A DNA stretch of 12,102 nt, taken from contig JAEWSK010000169.1 of the NCBI GenBank assembly GCA_023398345.1, positions 1-12,102 on the forward strand, written 5' to 3'. The translations under genes and the position numbers were made by a program. The notes beneath the pieces are model-generated. The model made no database searches. It saw only the letters and a list, made by a program, of their open reading frames with translations, and was not told where the DNA came from. The stretch comes from Armatimonadota bacterium (GTDB taxonomy: Bacteria; Armatimonadota; UBA5829). Of the stretch, positions 1 to 7,318 are shown piece after piece (the first letter of the stretch is position 1; each line of letters starts with the position of its first letter).

Positions 1-42
1 GGGCTGCGCGCACTAGTGGAGTTGATTCGAGATGCACGATAG
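1..42 (+). CDS. 3' end of upstream gene, probably type II 3-dehydroquinate dehydratase (partial)
   Basis: Frame 1 is open from the window edge to a TAG at 40-42 and encodes [13 protein letters not shown]. The fragment resembles the C-terminal helix of AroQ type II dehydroquinases, which often ends with a leucine-rich 'L-x-A-L-x-x-L' pattern. In many bacteria aroQ lies immediately before an Xaa-Pro peptidase of the type found next here, which supports the guess. The frame overlaps the next start codon by 11 bp, typical of genes in one operon. Only 13 residues are visible, so the identity rests mainly on context, and any protein ending in an amphipathic helix could fit. Confidence 0.4.
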   Translation, partial: GLRALVELIRDAR

Positions 43-1108
43 TCGAATCGCATCACTTCGAAATGTGATGGCAAACAGAAAGCTTGATGCTCTAATTGTC
101 AGCAACATACCCGATATATTTTATATAACCGGCTTCACGGGATCCACAGCAGCCTCTGTGGTTACACACAGTGAGTGCTATGTTTTGGTCGATCCAAGAT
201 ATACTATTCAAGCAAAATCCGAGTGTGTCGGATGCAGCGTCGTCGAATATGCGGGCAAGTCAACTATTTCTGCTTGCGCCGAGTCAGTCAATGATATAGG
301 TATTCGAAAACTCGGCTATCAAGCCGACGATCTCACCGTATCGTCATTCAGAGAACTTCGAGCAAAAACTCAAAACACTGTATCTTTTCGCGCTGCATCG
401 GGTCTTATTGAAAAACTGCGATGTGTAAAAGATGCGGATGAGATTGAATTGATACGCAAGGCCGCAGCTATCGCCGATAAAACATTTGACACTATAGTTA
501 GACAAACTTGGATTGGAATGACCGAACTGGAAGTTGCATTGCTCGTTGACACGACAATGAGGCATCTTGGTGCAGAGAAAGAAGCCTTTGAGACAATTGC
601 AGCTTCAGGGCCAAACTCGGCCTGCCCACATGCCAGTCCGACTGAACGTAGACTGCAGCCCGGTGACTTTCTCAAACTCGACTTCGGTGCACGTTATCGC
701 GGCTATAACTCAGACATCACAAGAACTATTTGCCTTGGCCCACCTGATGCAAAGCATGTAAAAATCTATAATATAGTGCTGCAGGCTCAACTAAGCGCTA
801 TAAAAGCAATTGAGCCGGGTCGCACAGGCAAGCAAATTGACGCAGTTGCAAGAGACATCATCGCATCCCACGGATATGGTGAAAACTTTGGCCACAGCCT
901 CGGCCATTCGCTTGGCATACAAGTTCATGACGGCCCAGGCTTTTCGCGCAACAGCGACATAGTCCTTGAGCCCGGGATGGTAATAACAGTAGAACCCGGC
1001 ATATATATCGATGGCTGGAGCGGTGTGCGCATCGAAGACTATATATTAGTAACTGATAATGGTGTTGAAGTCTTAACTCACGCCACAAAAGATCTACTGG
1101 GCATTTAA
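32..1108 (+). CDS. Xaa-Pro aminopeptidase (peptidase M24B family)
   Basis: This 358-residue cytosolic metallopeptidase should release an N-terminal residue that precedes proline, in peptide turnover. Residues 1-130 form a creatinase-like N-terminal domain and about 135-350 the pita-bread catalytic fold. The five metal ligands are all visible: D217 (LDFG), D228 (NSDITRT), H292 (GHSLGHSLG), E321 (VEPGIY) and E335 (RIED). H288 and H299 match the additional active-site histidines of E. coli PepP. The length fits the short PepP/PepQ-like forms found next to aroQ and is shorter than E. coli PepP. The ATG at 32 is preceded by GGAG at 18-21, and an in-frame stop at 23-25 rules out extension. It probably shares a transcript with the upstream gene. 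Its stop lies 4 bp from the stop of convergent rodA. Whether it prefers dipeptides (PepQ) or longer peptides (PepP) cannot be read from the sequence. Confidence 0.93.
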   Translation: MHDSRIASLRNVMANRKLDALIVSNIPDIFYITGFTGSTAASVVTHSECYVLVDPRYTIQAKSECVGCSVVEYAGKSTISACAESVNDIGIRKLGYQADDLTVSSFRELRAKTQNTVSFRAASGLIEKLRCVKDADEIELIRKAAAIADKTFDTIVRQTWIGMTELEVALLVDTTMRHLGAEKEAFETIAASGPNSACPHASPTERRLQPGDFLKLDFGARYRGYNSDITRTICLGPPDAKHVKIYNIVLQAQLSAIKAIEPGRTGKQIDAVARDIIASHGYGENFGHSLGHSLGIQVHDGPGFSRNSDIVLEPGMVITVEPGIYIDGWSGVRIEDYILVTDNGVEVLTHATKDLLGI

Positions 1109-1112
1109 ATCT

Positions 1113-2216
1113 TCAGAATACTATTTTGTGACGGCGCATGCTGATTCCTTGCAGCAGTCCTATGGCAACTAAATTAGATAAAAGACTGCTGCCGCCATAG
1201 CTAAACATCGGCAACGGGACGCCCGTGACGGGCATTATCCCCATTGTCATCCCCATGTTCACTACGATGTGGAACAGGAACATGCCCACTACTCCTGCCG
1301 CAATTGCACGCGCAATTGCGTCCTCAGTAGCGGACATAATGTGAAGAGCGCGCCAGACCAGCATGAAATATAACCCCAGCAGTGCTGCTGAACCAACAAA
1401 CCCGAGTTCTTCGCCTACAACTGTAAAAATAAAATCAGTATGCTGCTCTGGGATAAACCTTGCTTCGCGCTGAGTTCCACGAAGAAAGCCTGTGCCTTTA
1501 AGCTGGCCGGAGCCTATGGCAATACGCGATTGCTTAACTTGATAGCCCGTGCCGCGCGGGTCGGCTGCTGGATCAACAAAGCTCACAATCCGCATTTTCT
1601 GATAGTCTTTTAGCACGCCATTGACGTGAAAAACCACAACTCCCGCAATTACGCAAACGCCTACAAATATCAATATATTGCGCATGTCCGTGCCCATCAC
1701 AAATACCATCGTCAGCCAAATGCCCATAAGTACAAGGCTGGTTCCAAGGTCGGGCTGTTTGAATATTAGTAACATCGGCACTGACAAGTAGAGCAATGAT
1801 AGGACAAATGTCTCGGCGGTACGGATTTTTTCCATCCTTTTCACCATGAAAGACGCGAGGGCGATTATCATAACGACTTTTGCAAACTCGGACGGCTGAA
1901 TTCGAAGCGCTCCGTAGCCTATCCAGCGCTGCGCTCCCTTTGATGATAGCCCCGTTACAAGAACACCTACAAGCAAGAACAAGTTGATCCAGTATAATTT
2001 GCTTGCGATGCGCTGATAGACACCACAATCCAGAGACGCGGCAATCACCCCAAATGCAAGGCCAATTGGAACCCATAGAAGTTGGCGTTCCACATAGCCC
2101 ATACCGGCACGTCCGCCCTTGCTGGCACTATAGATCATCAAACAGCCATAAGAAAGTATGGCCAGCGCGGTCATCAAGAGCGTAATATCTAAATTGCGTA
2201 AAAGTCTGCGATCCAC
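1113..2216 (-). CDS. rodA: RodA, SEDS peptidoglycan glycosyltransferase
   Basis: RodA polymerises lipid II into glycan strands during cell elongation, working with a class B PBP in the inner membrane. The 367-residue protein is rich in long hydrophobic segments, consistent with the ten-helix SEDS fold. Diagnostic motifs are QPSE (107-110), KQPDLGTS (153-160), PEQHTDFIF with the catalytic aspartate D261, and VPLPMFSYGGSS (333-344). The PEQHTDFIF form is more typical of RodA than of FtsW. The start is a GTG at 2214-2216 (minus strand) without a convincing Shine-Dalgarno sequence, and the N-terminus MDRRLLRNLD is a normal cytoplasmic lead into the first helix. No mreBCD or mrdA partner lies next to it here. 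It is divergent from the M16 genes and convergent with the aminopeptidase gene. Confidence 0.95.
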   Translation of the reverse strand: MDRRLLRNLDITLLMTALAILSYGCLMIYSASKGGRAGMGYVERQLLWVPIGLAFGVIAASLDCGVYQRIASKLYWINLFLLVGVLVTGLSSKGAQRWIGYGALRIQPSEFAKVVMIIALASFMVKRMEKIRTAETFVLSLLYLSVPMLLIFKQPDLGTSLVLMGIWLTMVFVMGTDMRNILIFVGVCVIAGVVVFHVNGVLKDYQKMRIVSFVDPAADPRGTGYQVKQSRIAIGSGQLKGTGFLRGTQREARFIPEQHTDFIFTVVGEELGFVGSAALLGLYFMLVWRALHIMSATEDAIARAIAAGVVGMFLFHIVVNMGMTMGIMPVTGVPLPMFSYGGSSLLSNLVAIGLLQGISMRRHKIVF

Positions 2217-2227
2217 AAAAGCCGCCG

Positions 2228-2256
2228 TTGTTGTATATTCTCTGAACCATTATAAT
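2228..2256 (+). promoter_or_regulatory. Housekeeping-type promoter for the M16 peptidase pair, with a palindromic -10
   Basis: TTGTTG at 2228-2233 and TATAAT at 2251-2256 are separated by exactly 17 bp, a near-consensus sigma-70 arrangement. Transcription would begin near 2263, about 35 nt before the ATG at 2299. The -10 lies inside the perfect palindrome ATTATAAT (2249-2256), so the minus strand also reads TATAAT here, directed towards rodA. A good -35 for that direction is not evident. Confidence 0.6.
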
Positions 2257-2298
2257 ATAGATTGCAAGATATTGTAGATCAAAGATTCACAATTGACC

Positions 2299-3624
2299 AT
2301 GGAGCGGACAGTTTTGAAGATTGCTGCTGCGTTATTTGTTCTCGTAATTGCCGCCGCTGGAGCATTGGGGCAGCCTTCGGCTCCATTAATTACGACACTC
2401 GACAATGGACTGACTGTGATCCTGCAAGAAGATCACTCGTCGGAACTTGTCGGCCTAGACGTATATGTAAAAGCAGGCAGCGCAAAAGAAACTCAAAAAA
2501 GCAGCGGCACATCACACTTTATCGAACATCTTCTTTTTGCAACTACAAAGACGCGTAAAGCAGGCGACATGGATCGCGAGATGGAGAGCCTCGGAGCTAC
2601 GCTGGACGCGCACACAAACTACGATTATGCTCACTTTAACACCACTGTCAGTTCGCGATACTTGCCAAAAGCGCTGGATATATTTTTCGATGCGATAAAT
2701 AATTCTGAGTTTCGTGAGCAAGATATAGCCCGCGAGCGACTTGTTATTTTAGATGAAATAGCGCGCAGTTACGGCGTGCCGGAAAATGTATGTCGTCAAC
2801 TGCTTGCGAAATTGATATACGGTGAGCATCCCTATGCTCTGCCCATTGAAGGCACGAGGGCGTCAGTTAAAGATATAACTCGAAACGATATACTCGATTT
2901 CTATCATCGTTACTACGTCCCGGCGAATATCGCAATAGTGCTTGTCGGCGACATAGACACAAAAAACGCATTGGAGTTGGTAAAAAAAGCATTTCAATGC
3001 AAACCCACTTCGGCCATTACAGCGTCTTCAAAACCGATAATTGCGAAGATTACCCAGCAGCTTGTATTCTCAAAAAAATATTCATTTGATACCAACTATT
3101 TGGCAATAGGCTACCTTGGGCCATTGGCTTCGGACTACGAGGACGTGTGCGCAGCCGACGTGCTGCTGACGCATATCGGGCTTGGTTACAGGAGTTGGCT
3201 GTCGGATTATCTGAAAAACAATAAAATGCTGATCTTCGACGGAAAGGCTGATTGTCTTACGCAACCGGAGCCGTCGCTTATCACAATTATGGTTTCGGCT
3301 AGTACCACAAATATAGTGCAGGTAAAAGATGCCATTTTTGCAATGATAGAAGATATCAAAAAAGACGGTTTGAGCCAAGCAGATATTGACCGCGCAAAGC
3401 GATCTCTATTGGGTGAATTTGCATTTCAAGTTGAGACTGTCTCGGGCCGTGCGAATAATTATGGATTCTACTTTGCCGTATCCGATCCGTCCTTTGCATC
3501 AAAATACACAGACTGCGTTCAGTCAATTACAAACGAAGATATAAAAAAAGTTGCACTTAAGTATCTCAATCCCAGCGCCGCCGCAGTTGTGACGGTCGGC
3601 CCGGACATGGAAGACTCGAAATGA
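2299..3624 (+). CDS. Exported M16 (pitrilysin-family) zinc peptidase, catalytic subunit
   Basis: This M16B-type metallopeptidase is expected to act outside the cytoplasm on peptides or protein segments. The catalytic signature is intact. Numbering from the ATG at 2299 (441 aa), the inverted zinc motif HFIEH gives ligands H73 and H77 and general base E76, and the distal ligand is E153 in VILDE, 75 residues after H77, the usual M16 spacing. Residues 1-24 form a signal peptide (hydrophobic LKIAAALFVLVIAAAGALG). The C-terminal half has the second M16 fold, but the usual Arg/Tyr pair is missing around residues 298-314: the aligned positions appear to be Leu and Ile. The following gene supplies that pair, so the two probably form a heterodimer. 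A TTG start at 2293 is possible, but ATG 2299 gives a cleaner signal peptide. Neither start has a clear Shine-Dalgarno sequence. The stop overlaps the next start by 4 bp (ATGA). Confidence 0.92.
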   Translation: MERTVLKIAAALFVLVIAAAGALGQPSAPLITTLDNGLTVILQEDHSSELVGLDVYVKAGSAKETQKSSGTSHFIEHLLFATTKTRKAGDMDREMESLGATLDAHTNYDYAHFNTTVSSRYLPKALDIFFDAINNSEFREQDIARERLVILDEIARSYGVPENVCRQLLAKLIYGEHPYALPIEGTRASVKDITRNDILDFYHRYYVPANIAIVLVGDIDTKNALELVKKAFQCKPTSAITASSKPIIAKITQQLVFSKKYSFDTNYLAIGYLGPLASDYEDVCAADVLLTHIGLGYRSWLSDYLKNNKMLIFDGKADCLTQPEPSLITIMVSASTTNIVQVKDAIFAMIEDIKKDGLSQADIDRAKRSLLGEFAFQVETVSGRANNYGFYFAVSDPSFASKYTDCVQSITNEDIKKVALKYLNPSAAAVVTVGPDMEDSK

Positions 3625-4982
3625 GTAGAGCGTTTAGAATTATTACAATTGCAGCGCTAATAGCACTTACGGGCGTTGGCGCAAATGCTGACGATTCAAC
3701 GCCCGCATCAAAAATAGTCAAAAAAGTGCTCGACAATGGACTGACAGTGCTCATAAAGCCAGAGACCGACAGCGGGCTGGTGGCTATCGTCGCAATTGTC
3801 AAAGTAGGCGCAGGTCAAGAGAGCATTCAAACGGCAGGAGTCGGGAGTTTCGTTTCGAGACTTCTTTTGGCAAGCACACGGTTAAAATCCGCCGAGCAAG
3901 TGGCTTCCGTTGCAGATGAGGTCGGCGGCAATATCGGCACTGGCTGGGACCCGGATGTCACCAGCATACGAACAGTTACTACATCCGTCGGATTTGATGA
4001 GGCAATGAACCTAATCGGTGAAAGTCTCACCGAAGCAAACTTCGAGTCGCAGTGGGTCGAGCATGAGCGAAAAGTGCTGCTTTCGTCGATGAAGTCCAAT
4101 AGCGACAACGTGTTCCAACAGGCATATTCGGAACTGCGCCAGCTTTTATATGAGGACAACGGCTATAGAAGGCCGTCAAGCGCATCCGAGCGCGCAATTA
4201 CAATAGCAACTCCTCAAGACCTCCAGCGTTTTTTTACAAAATACTACGCGCCCAACAATATCGTCCTATCGATTGTGGGTGATGTTAAGGTTGATCACGT
4301 CGTTGATCGAGTCCAAAAAGCGTTTGCAGGTGTAGTCGCTCGCAAACTGCCGATTGACAGAGGCGTGCCGGACGAAACGCTCGACCGGTCAAAATTTCGT
4401 GCAATGGAAGCCGACTCAAGCGTGGCTTATATGCTCACCGGGTGGCTCGCGCCATCGGTGACATCAGCTGATTACCCTGCATTTGCAGTTGCGGCAAATG
4501 CGCTCGGCGGCGGCAAGGGGTCTCTCATGTTTCAAGAGATTAGACAAAAGCAGGGTATCGGCTATGAAATAGGCACGATCTATCCAAGTCTTCGCTATCA
4601 AGGGCATTTAATAGCATATATTATTACTGACCCATACAAAAACTCAATTCCAGGATCCAAACCCGATCTTTTGCTTGAGGACGCAAAGACTTCGCTAATC
4701 TCACTTGTTGACAGACTCAAGGAAAATCCGCTTTCCGATGAGGACATCGAGCGAGCAAAAGGATACACAATCGGCAGCTATGCTCTTAAACATCAGCACA
4801 TTATAGAGCGCGCATTGTTGTTGGGATGGTCCGAGGCCGTCACAAATGACTATTCATTCGATACGAACTATGCCGATAAGATTCAAAGCGTTACGGCAGC
4901 CGACGTGCAGCGTGTCGCTCGCAAATACTTCACAAAATACGCCACAGTCATCTTTCTTCCAAAGACAAAATCGGAGCCTTAA
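3621..4982 (+). CDS. Exported M16-family non-catalytic partner subunit
   Basis: The 453-residue protein has the same M16 architecture as the preceding gene but cannot bind zinc. Where the upstream protein has HFIEH, this one reads SFVSR (residues 76-80), so both histidines and the glutamate are lost. It keeps the C-terminal Arg/Tyr pair, R308 and Y315 in the segment EIRQKQGIGY. In known active/inactive M16B heterodimers this pair completes the active site across the dimer. Residues 1-23 are a signal peptide with a likely cut after ANA. The gene is translationally coupled to the upstream one through the ATGA at 3621-3624, consistent with a fixed 1:1 ratio. The assignment as a partner subunit is inferred from the complementary motifs and the coupling. 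It ends 6 bp from the convergent nth stop codon. Confidence 0.9.
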   Translation: MSRAFRIITIAALIALTGVGANADDSTPASKIVKKVLDNGLTVLIKPETDSGLVAIVAIVKVGAGQESIQTAGVGSFVSRLLLASTRLKSAEQVASVADEVGGNIGTGWDPDVTSIRTVTTSVGFDEAMNLIGESLTEANFESQWVEHERKVLLSSMKSNSDNVFQQAYSELRQLLYEDNGYRRPSSASERAITIATPQDLQRFFTKYYAPNNIVLSIVGDVKVDHVVDRVQKAFAGVVARKLPIDRGVPDETLDRSKFRAMEADSSVAYMLTGWLAPSVTSADYPAFAVAANALGGGKGSLMFQEIRQKQGIGYEIGTIYPSLRYQGHLIAYIITDPYKNSIPGSKPDLLLEDAKTSLISLVDRLKENPLSDEDIERAKGYTIGSYALKHQHIIERALLLGWSEAVTNDYSFDTNYADKIQSVTAADVQRVARKYFTKYATVIFLPKTKSEP

Positions 4983-5002
4983 AAAAACTCAAAGCAGCTT
5001 TG
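4981..5002 (-). terminator. Weak intrinsic terminator of nth, overlapping its stop codon
   Basis: On the minus strand CAAAG (5002-4998) pairs with CTTTG (4994-4990) around a 3-nt loop. Two bases later come seven T (4987-4981). The hairpin covers the last codons and the start of the stop codon of nth, and the T-tract runs into the stop codon of the opposing M16 gene. The stem is only 5 bp and AT-rich, so efficiency is doubtful. Confidence 0.4.
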
Positions 5003-5657
5003 GTGACATTCGCGCCTGTCCGAATGGACACAGCTCAATCAACATGCACACTTCGCACCGCGGCGTCGGGGCCTTGCATGTCTCCCTGCCGTGCGAGACG
5101 ATAAGGTGATTAAACATTGTTTGGTCGTCTTCAGGCAAGATCATACGCAGATCTCGCTCGATTTTTGCCGGATCTTTTTCTTTTGTAAAGCCCAGCCTTT
5201 GAGATATTCGAGTGACGTGCGTGTCCACGATTACTGCGGGTTGCCCGTAGCATACGCCGACGATCAAATTGGCGGTCTTTCGCCCCACCCCGTTTAGTTT
5301 GACGAGTTCGTCTATACTTTTCGGCACAACCCCGTTATATTCACTTATAATCTGGCGCGCCGACTCTATTATTGCCTTCGTTTTATTTCTAAAAAAGCCT
5401 GTGGGCTTTACGATCTCTTCAAGTTCATTGTAGTCGGCGTTTGCAAATGCCGCTATAGTTGGATATTTCGCAAACAACCCCGGCGTTATTTGATTAACAC
5501 GTTCATCGGTACATTGTGCTGCGAGTATAGCCGCGACCATCAGTTCATGACACGTGGCAAAATTGAGACTACACTTGGCATTGGGATAGATAGATCTTAA
5601 AATCGAGATAATCTCGCCAATGCGTTCTTTTGGATCGGCTTTGGATCTATCGTTCAT
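4989..5657 (-). CDS. nth: Endonuclease III, base-excision-repair DNA glycosylase/AP lyase
   Basis: Endonuclease III removes oxidised pyrimidines from DNA and nicks the resulting abasic site. The 222-residue protein has the family's normal length. It shows the helix-hairpin-helix LNGVGRKTAN (121-130) with the Schiff-base lysine K127, the catalytic aspartate D145 in IVDTHV, and a C-terminal [4Fe-4S] loop C194-X6-C201-X2-C204-X5-C210. All key residues are present, so it should be active. The ATG at 5655-5657 overlaps the TGA of the upstream cysteine-rich gene (ATGA), so translation is probably coupled and both genes share the promoter near 5883-5912. The gene ends 6 bp from the M16 stop codon. 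Confidence 0.96.
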   Translation of the reverse strand: MNDRSKADPKERIGEIISILRSIYPNAKCSLNFATCHELMVAAILAAQCTDERVNQITPGLFAKYPTIAAFANADYNELEEIVKPTGFFRNKTKAIIESARQIISEYNGVVPKSIDELVKLNGVGRKTANLIVGVCYGQPAVIVDTHVTRISQRLGFTKEKDPAKIERDLRMILPEDDQTMFNHLIVSHGRETCKAPTPRCEVCMLIELCPFGQARMSPKLL

Positions 5658-5851
5658 TTTGACCTACATGCAATAAATGCAGCAAACGATCTATCATATG
5701 TTCGCTCCACATCGGCAGGAAAACAGCAGGCAGGAAGCTGATCCATGCTTAGATGGTAGTGAATGCACTCGCAGCACTTGCCGTGGCGAGAACAGCCGGA
5801 ATATGTGCAGTTGCAGTTTTTATTGTTTTCACCTAGACGTTCGCAGGCCAT
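5654..5851 (-). CDS. Small cysteine-rich protein, DUF6485-like
   Basis: This 65-residue protein has ten cysteines (positions 3, 13, 15, 20, 26, 27, 29, 42, 43, 62). It shows the pattern CNCTYSGC...GKCCECI, then LPACCFP and ERTYDRS. From memory this matches DUF6485, a family of small proteins of unknown function; I could not confirm it by search. The cysteine density suggests a bound metal or Fe-S cluster, which is inference. There is no signal peptide. The gene is real: it has a strong Shine-Dalgarno AGGAG (5863-5859) 7 nt before its ATG, a good promoter upstream, and a 4-bp ATGA overlap with nth. The coupling suggests a link to repair or to Fe-S supply, but operon position alone does not prove it. 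Confidence 0.85.
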   Translation of the reverse strand: MACERLGENNKNCNCTYSGCSRHGKCCECIHYHLSMDQLPACCFPADVERTYDRSFAAFIACRSK

Positions 5852-5882
5852 ATCAGCTCTCCTAAAAGACAGTATTGAGATG

Positions 5883-5912
5883 ATTCTAGGCCAAAAGCAC
5901 CGCTAGCGTCAA
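5883..5912 (-). promoter_or_regulatory. Promoter of the DUF6485-like/nth operon
   Basis: On the minus strand TTGACG (5912-5907) and TAGAAT (5888-5883) are separated by 18 bp, close to the sigma-70 consensus. A start site near 5876 would leave a leader of about 25 nt carrying the AGGAG at 5863-5859. Confidence 0.6.
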
Positions 5913-5957
5913 TAACAAATGTGCGTGTCATTTATCGCACTAAAACGCCGTAGAGAA

Positions 5958-6002
5958 CAACGGCCCGTTGACGAGTACTTGTGAGGCTGGTATATTCATC
6001 GC
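5958..6002 (+). promoter_or_regulatory. Near-consensus, apparently leaderless promoter of the GHL10-type gene
   Basis: TTGACG (5968-5973) and TATATT (5991-5996) are 17 bp apart, and TG at 5988-5989 gives an extended -10. The start codon begins at 6003, where transcription would be expected to start, so the mRNA should have essentially no leader. No Shine-Dalgarno lies in range; the nearest GAGG (5983-5986) is 16 nt away. A 6-bp inverted repeat, CAACGG-C-CCGTTG (5958-5970), overlaps the -35 and could be an operator. The remainder of the 151-bp gap from 5852 to 6002 holds only the divergent promoter. Confidence 0.6.
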
Positions 6003-7313
6003 ATGTTTAAGTCTGTTGGTTTAGCTATTATATTGATTTTAATCAGCGGCACAGCGTCGGCTGATCTCAATTACGCTTGCATTGATCCGATTGTCGAAGT
6101 GCGCGGGATATGGATTGACGCAGGAGCTATCCCAAAGACCGCGCAGGCCATACGGCAGATGGTCAGATCATATGCAGACGCAAATTTCAATTTGCTGCTG
6201 CCGGAGACAATATGCCGCGGATACGCGATATATCCGAGCAATATAATCGAGCGTGACCCCAGGTTCGCTTGCGCAATAGACCCACTGGCTATTATGATCG
6301 ACGAAGCTCATAAGTTCGGCATTGAGGTGCATACGTGGGTGTGGGTGTTTCGTGCGGGCTATTCCAAAGACAAAGGATCAATTCTCCGCACGCACCCCGA
6401 CTGGGCCGAACTCGATATTAACGGCAAAGATTTGTCGCCCAATGGCGGTTACTGGCTCAGTCCGTCAAATCCGTCAGTAAGAGACTATCTCGCGTGCCTT
6501 TACGCCGAGCTTGTCAGGAAATACCCCATCGATGGCCTGCACCTCGACTATATTCGCTATGAAACCGAAGAAAAGGCGTTCTATGGTTTCTCGCAATCGA
6601 GCGCGTCACTTTTTGAAAAGCAATATGGCGTCAATCCGGCAAACATACAATCCGGCACGCTAGATCAGCTCTTTTGGTATAAGTTTAGGGAGCGGCAGGT
6701 CAACACATTTATGCAACGAATTGCAACACAGACGAGATCAATCCGGCCAAATGTGACAATCTCTGCGGCATCCGGGCCATATGCTCCTGATGCCAGAACA
6801 CTTCTTTTGCAGAACTGGCCGAACTGGGCTACAAACAAGTGGGTCGATTTCATAACGCCTATGTCCTACTCCACAAGTGACGATTACTTCAAAAGACTTA
6901 TCCTGCGACAGAAAGAATCCATTGGCTGCAACGCTCTGTTGGCAGAGGGCATTGGAATTTTCGTGCATAAAGATATGGCGCAGACGACAACACAAATTGC
7001 AATATCAAGACAAATGGGTGCGTCGGGCCAGATCATGTTCTCGGCTTCGTATTGTGATCCAGCTCGACTGGCATCGCTGAAAAATGGGCCTTACGCTAGA
7101 CCGGCAATACTTCCAATTCGCGACCCAAACGCCGCATGCAAAATACTAGCATGCGCTGCCGAACAACGGCGAGCATCGGGCGAAATCGAGCTTGCCAACT
7201 ACTATGCAAAAGCAGCACAATCAATTGCTTGTTATGATGCCGCTCGAAAACAAAAAGTGAAGTATGTTGTTCCTACGCTGCCTGAGTTGCCATTATCCGT
7301 CAATGCAAATTGA
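6003..7313 (+). CDS. Exported GHL10-type (DUF187, YngK-like) glycosidase-like protein
   Basis: The protein has 436 residues. Residues 1-20 are a signal peptide with a probable cut after ASA. From about 32 to 350 lies a TIM-barrel domain of the GHL10/DUF187 type: VEVRGIWIDAG at the first strand, GIEVHTWVWVFR (106-117), a WLSPSNPSVRDY segment (151-162), DGLHLDYIRY (177-186) with the likely catalytic D182, and DFITPMSYS (282-290). Known relatives are extracellular or periplasmic proteins thought to act on polysaccharides, but few substrates are known and I cannot name one here. Residues 375-415 are Ala-rich and probably helical, perhaps a small C-terminal helical domain. No sugar-binding module or transporter gene adjoins it. 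It appears to be transcribed alone from the leaderless promoter. Its stop lies 5 bp from that of the convergent radical SAM gene. Confidence 0.85.
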   Translation: MFKSVGLAIILILISGTASADLNYACIDPIVEVRGIWIDAGAIPKTAQAIRQMVRSYADANFNLLLPETICRGYAIYPSNIIERDPRFACAIDPLAIMIDEAHKFGIEVHTWVWVFRAGYSKDKGSILRTHPDWAELDINGKDLSPNGGYWLSPSNPSVRDYLACLYAELVRKYPIDGLHLDYIRYETEEKAFYGFSQSSASLFEKQYGVNPANIQSGTLDQLFWYKFRERQVNTFMQRIATQTRSIRPNVTISAASGPYAPDARTLLLQNWPNWATNKWVDFITPMSYSTSDDYFKRLILRQKESIGCNALLAEGIGIFVHKDMAQTTTQIAISRQMGASGQIMFSASYCDPARLASLKNGPYARPAILPIRDPNAACKILACAAEQRRASGEIELANYYAKAAQSIACYDAARKQKVKYVVPTLPELPLSVNAN

Positions 7314-7318
7314 TTTCG

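Noticed and set aside
1084..1130. 7-bp inverted repeat CACAAAA/TTTTGTG across the aminopeptidase/rodA junction
   Set aside because: The loop is 33 nt, the stem AT-rich and there is no T-tract, so it is not convincing as a terminator.
1573..2076. A 167-codon minus-strand frame inside rodA in another frame
   Set aside because: Its Cys/Arg-rich content is not membrane-like, while the rodA frame carries all SEDS motifs over the same bases.
2293..2298. TTG start two codons upstream of the M16 ATG
   Set aside because: It adds only Met-Thr, has no better ribosome-binding site than the ATG at 2299, and does not improve the signal peptide.
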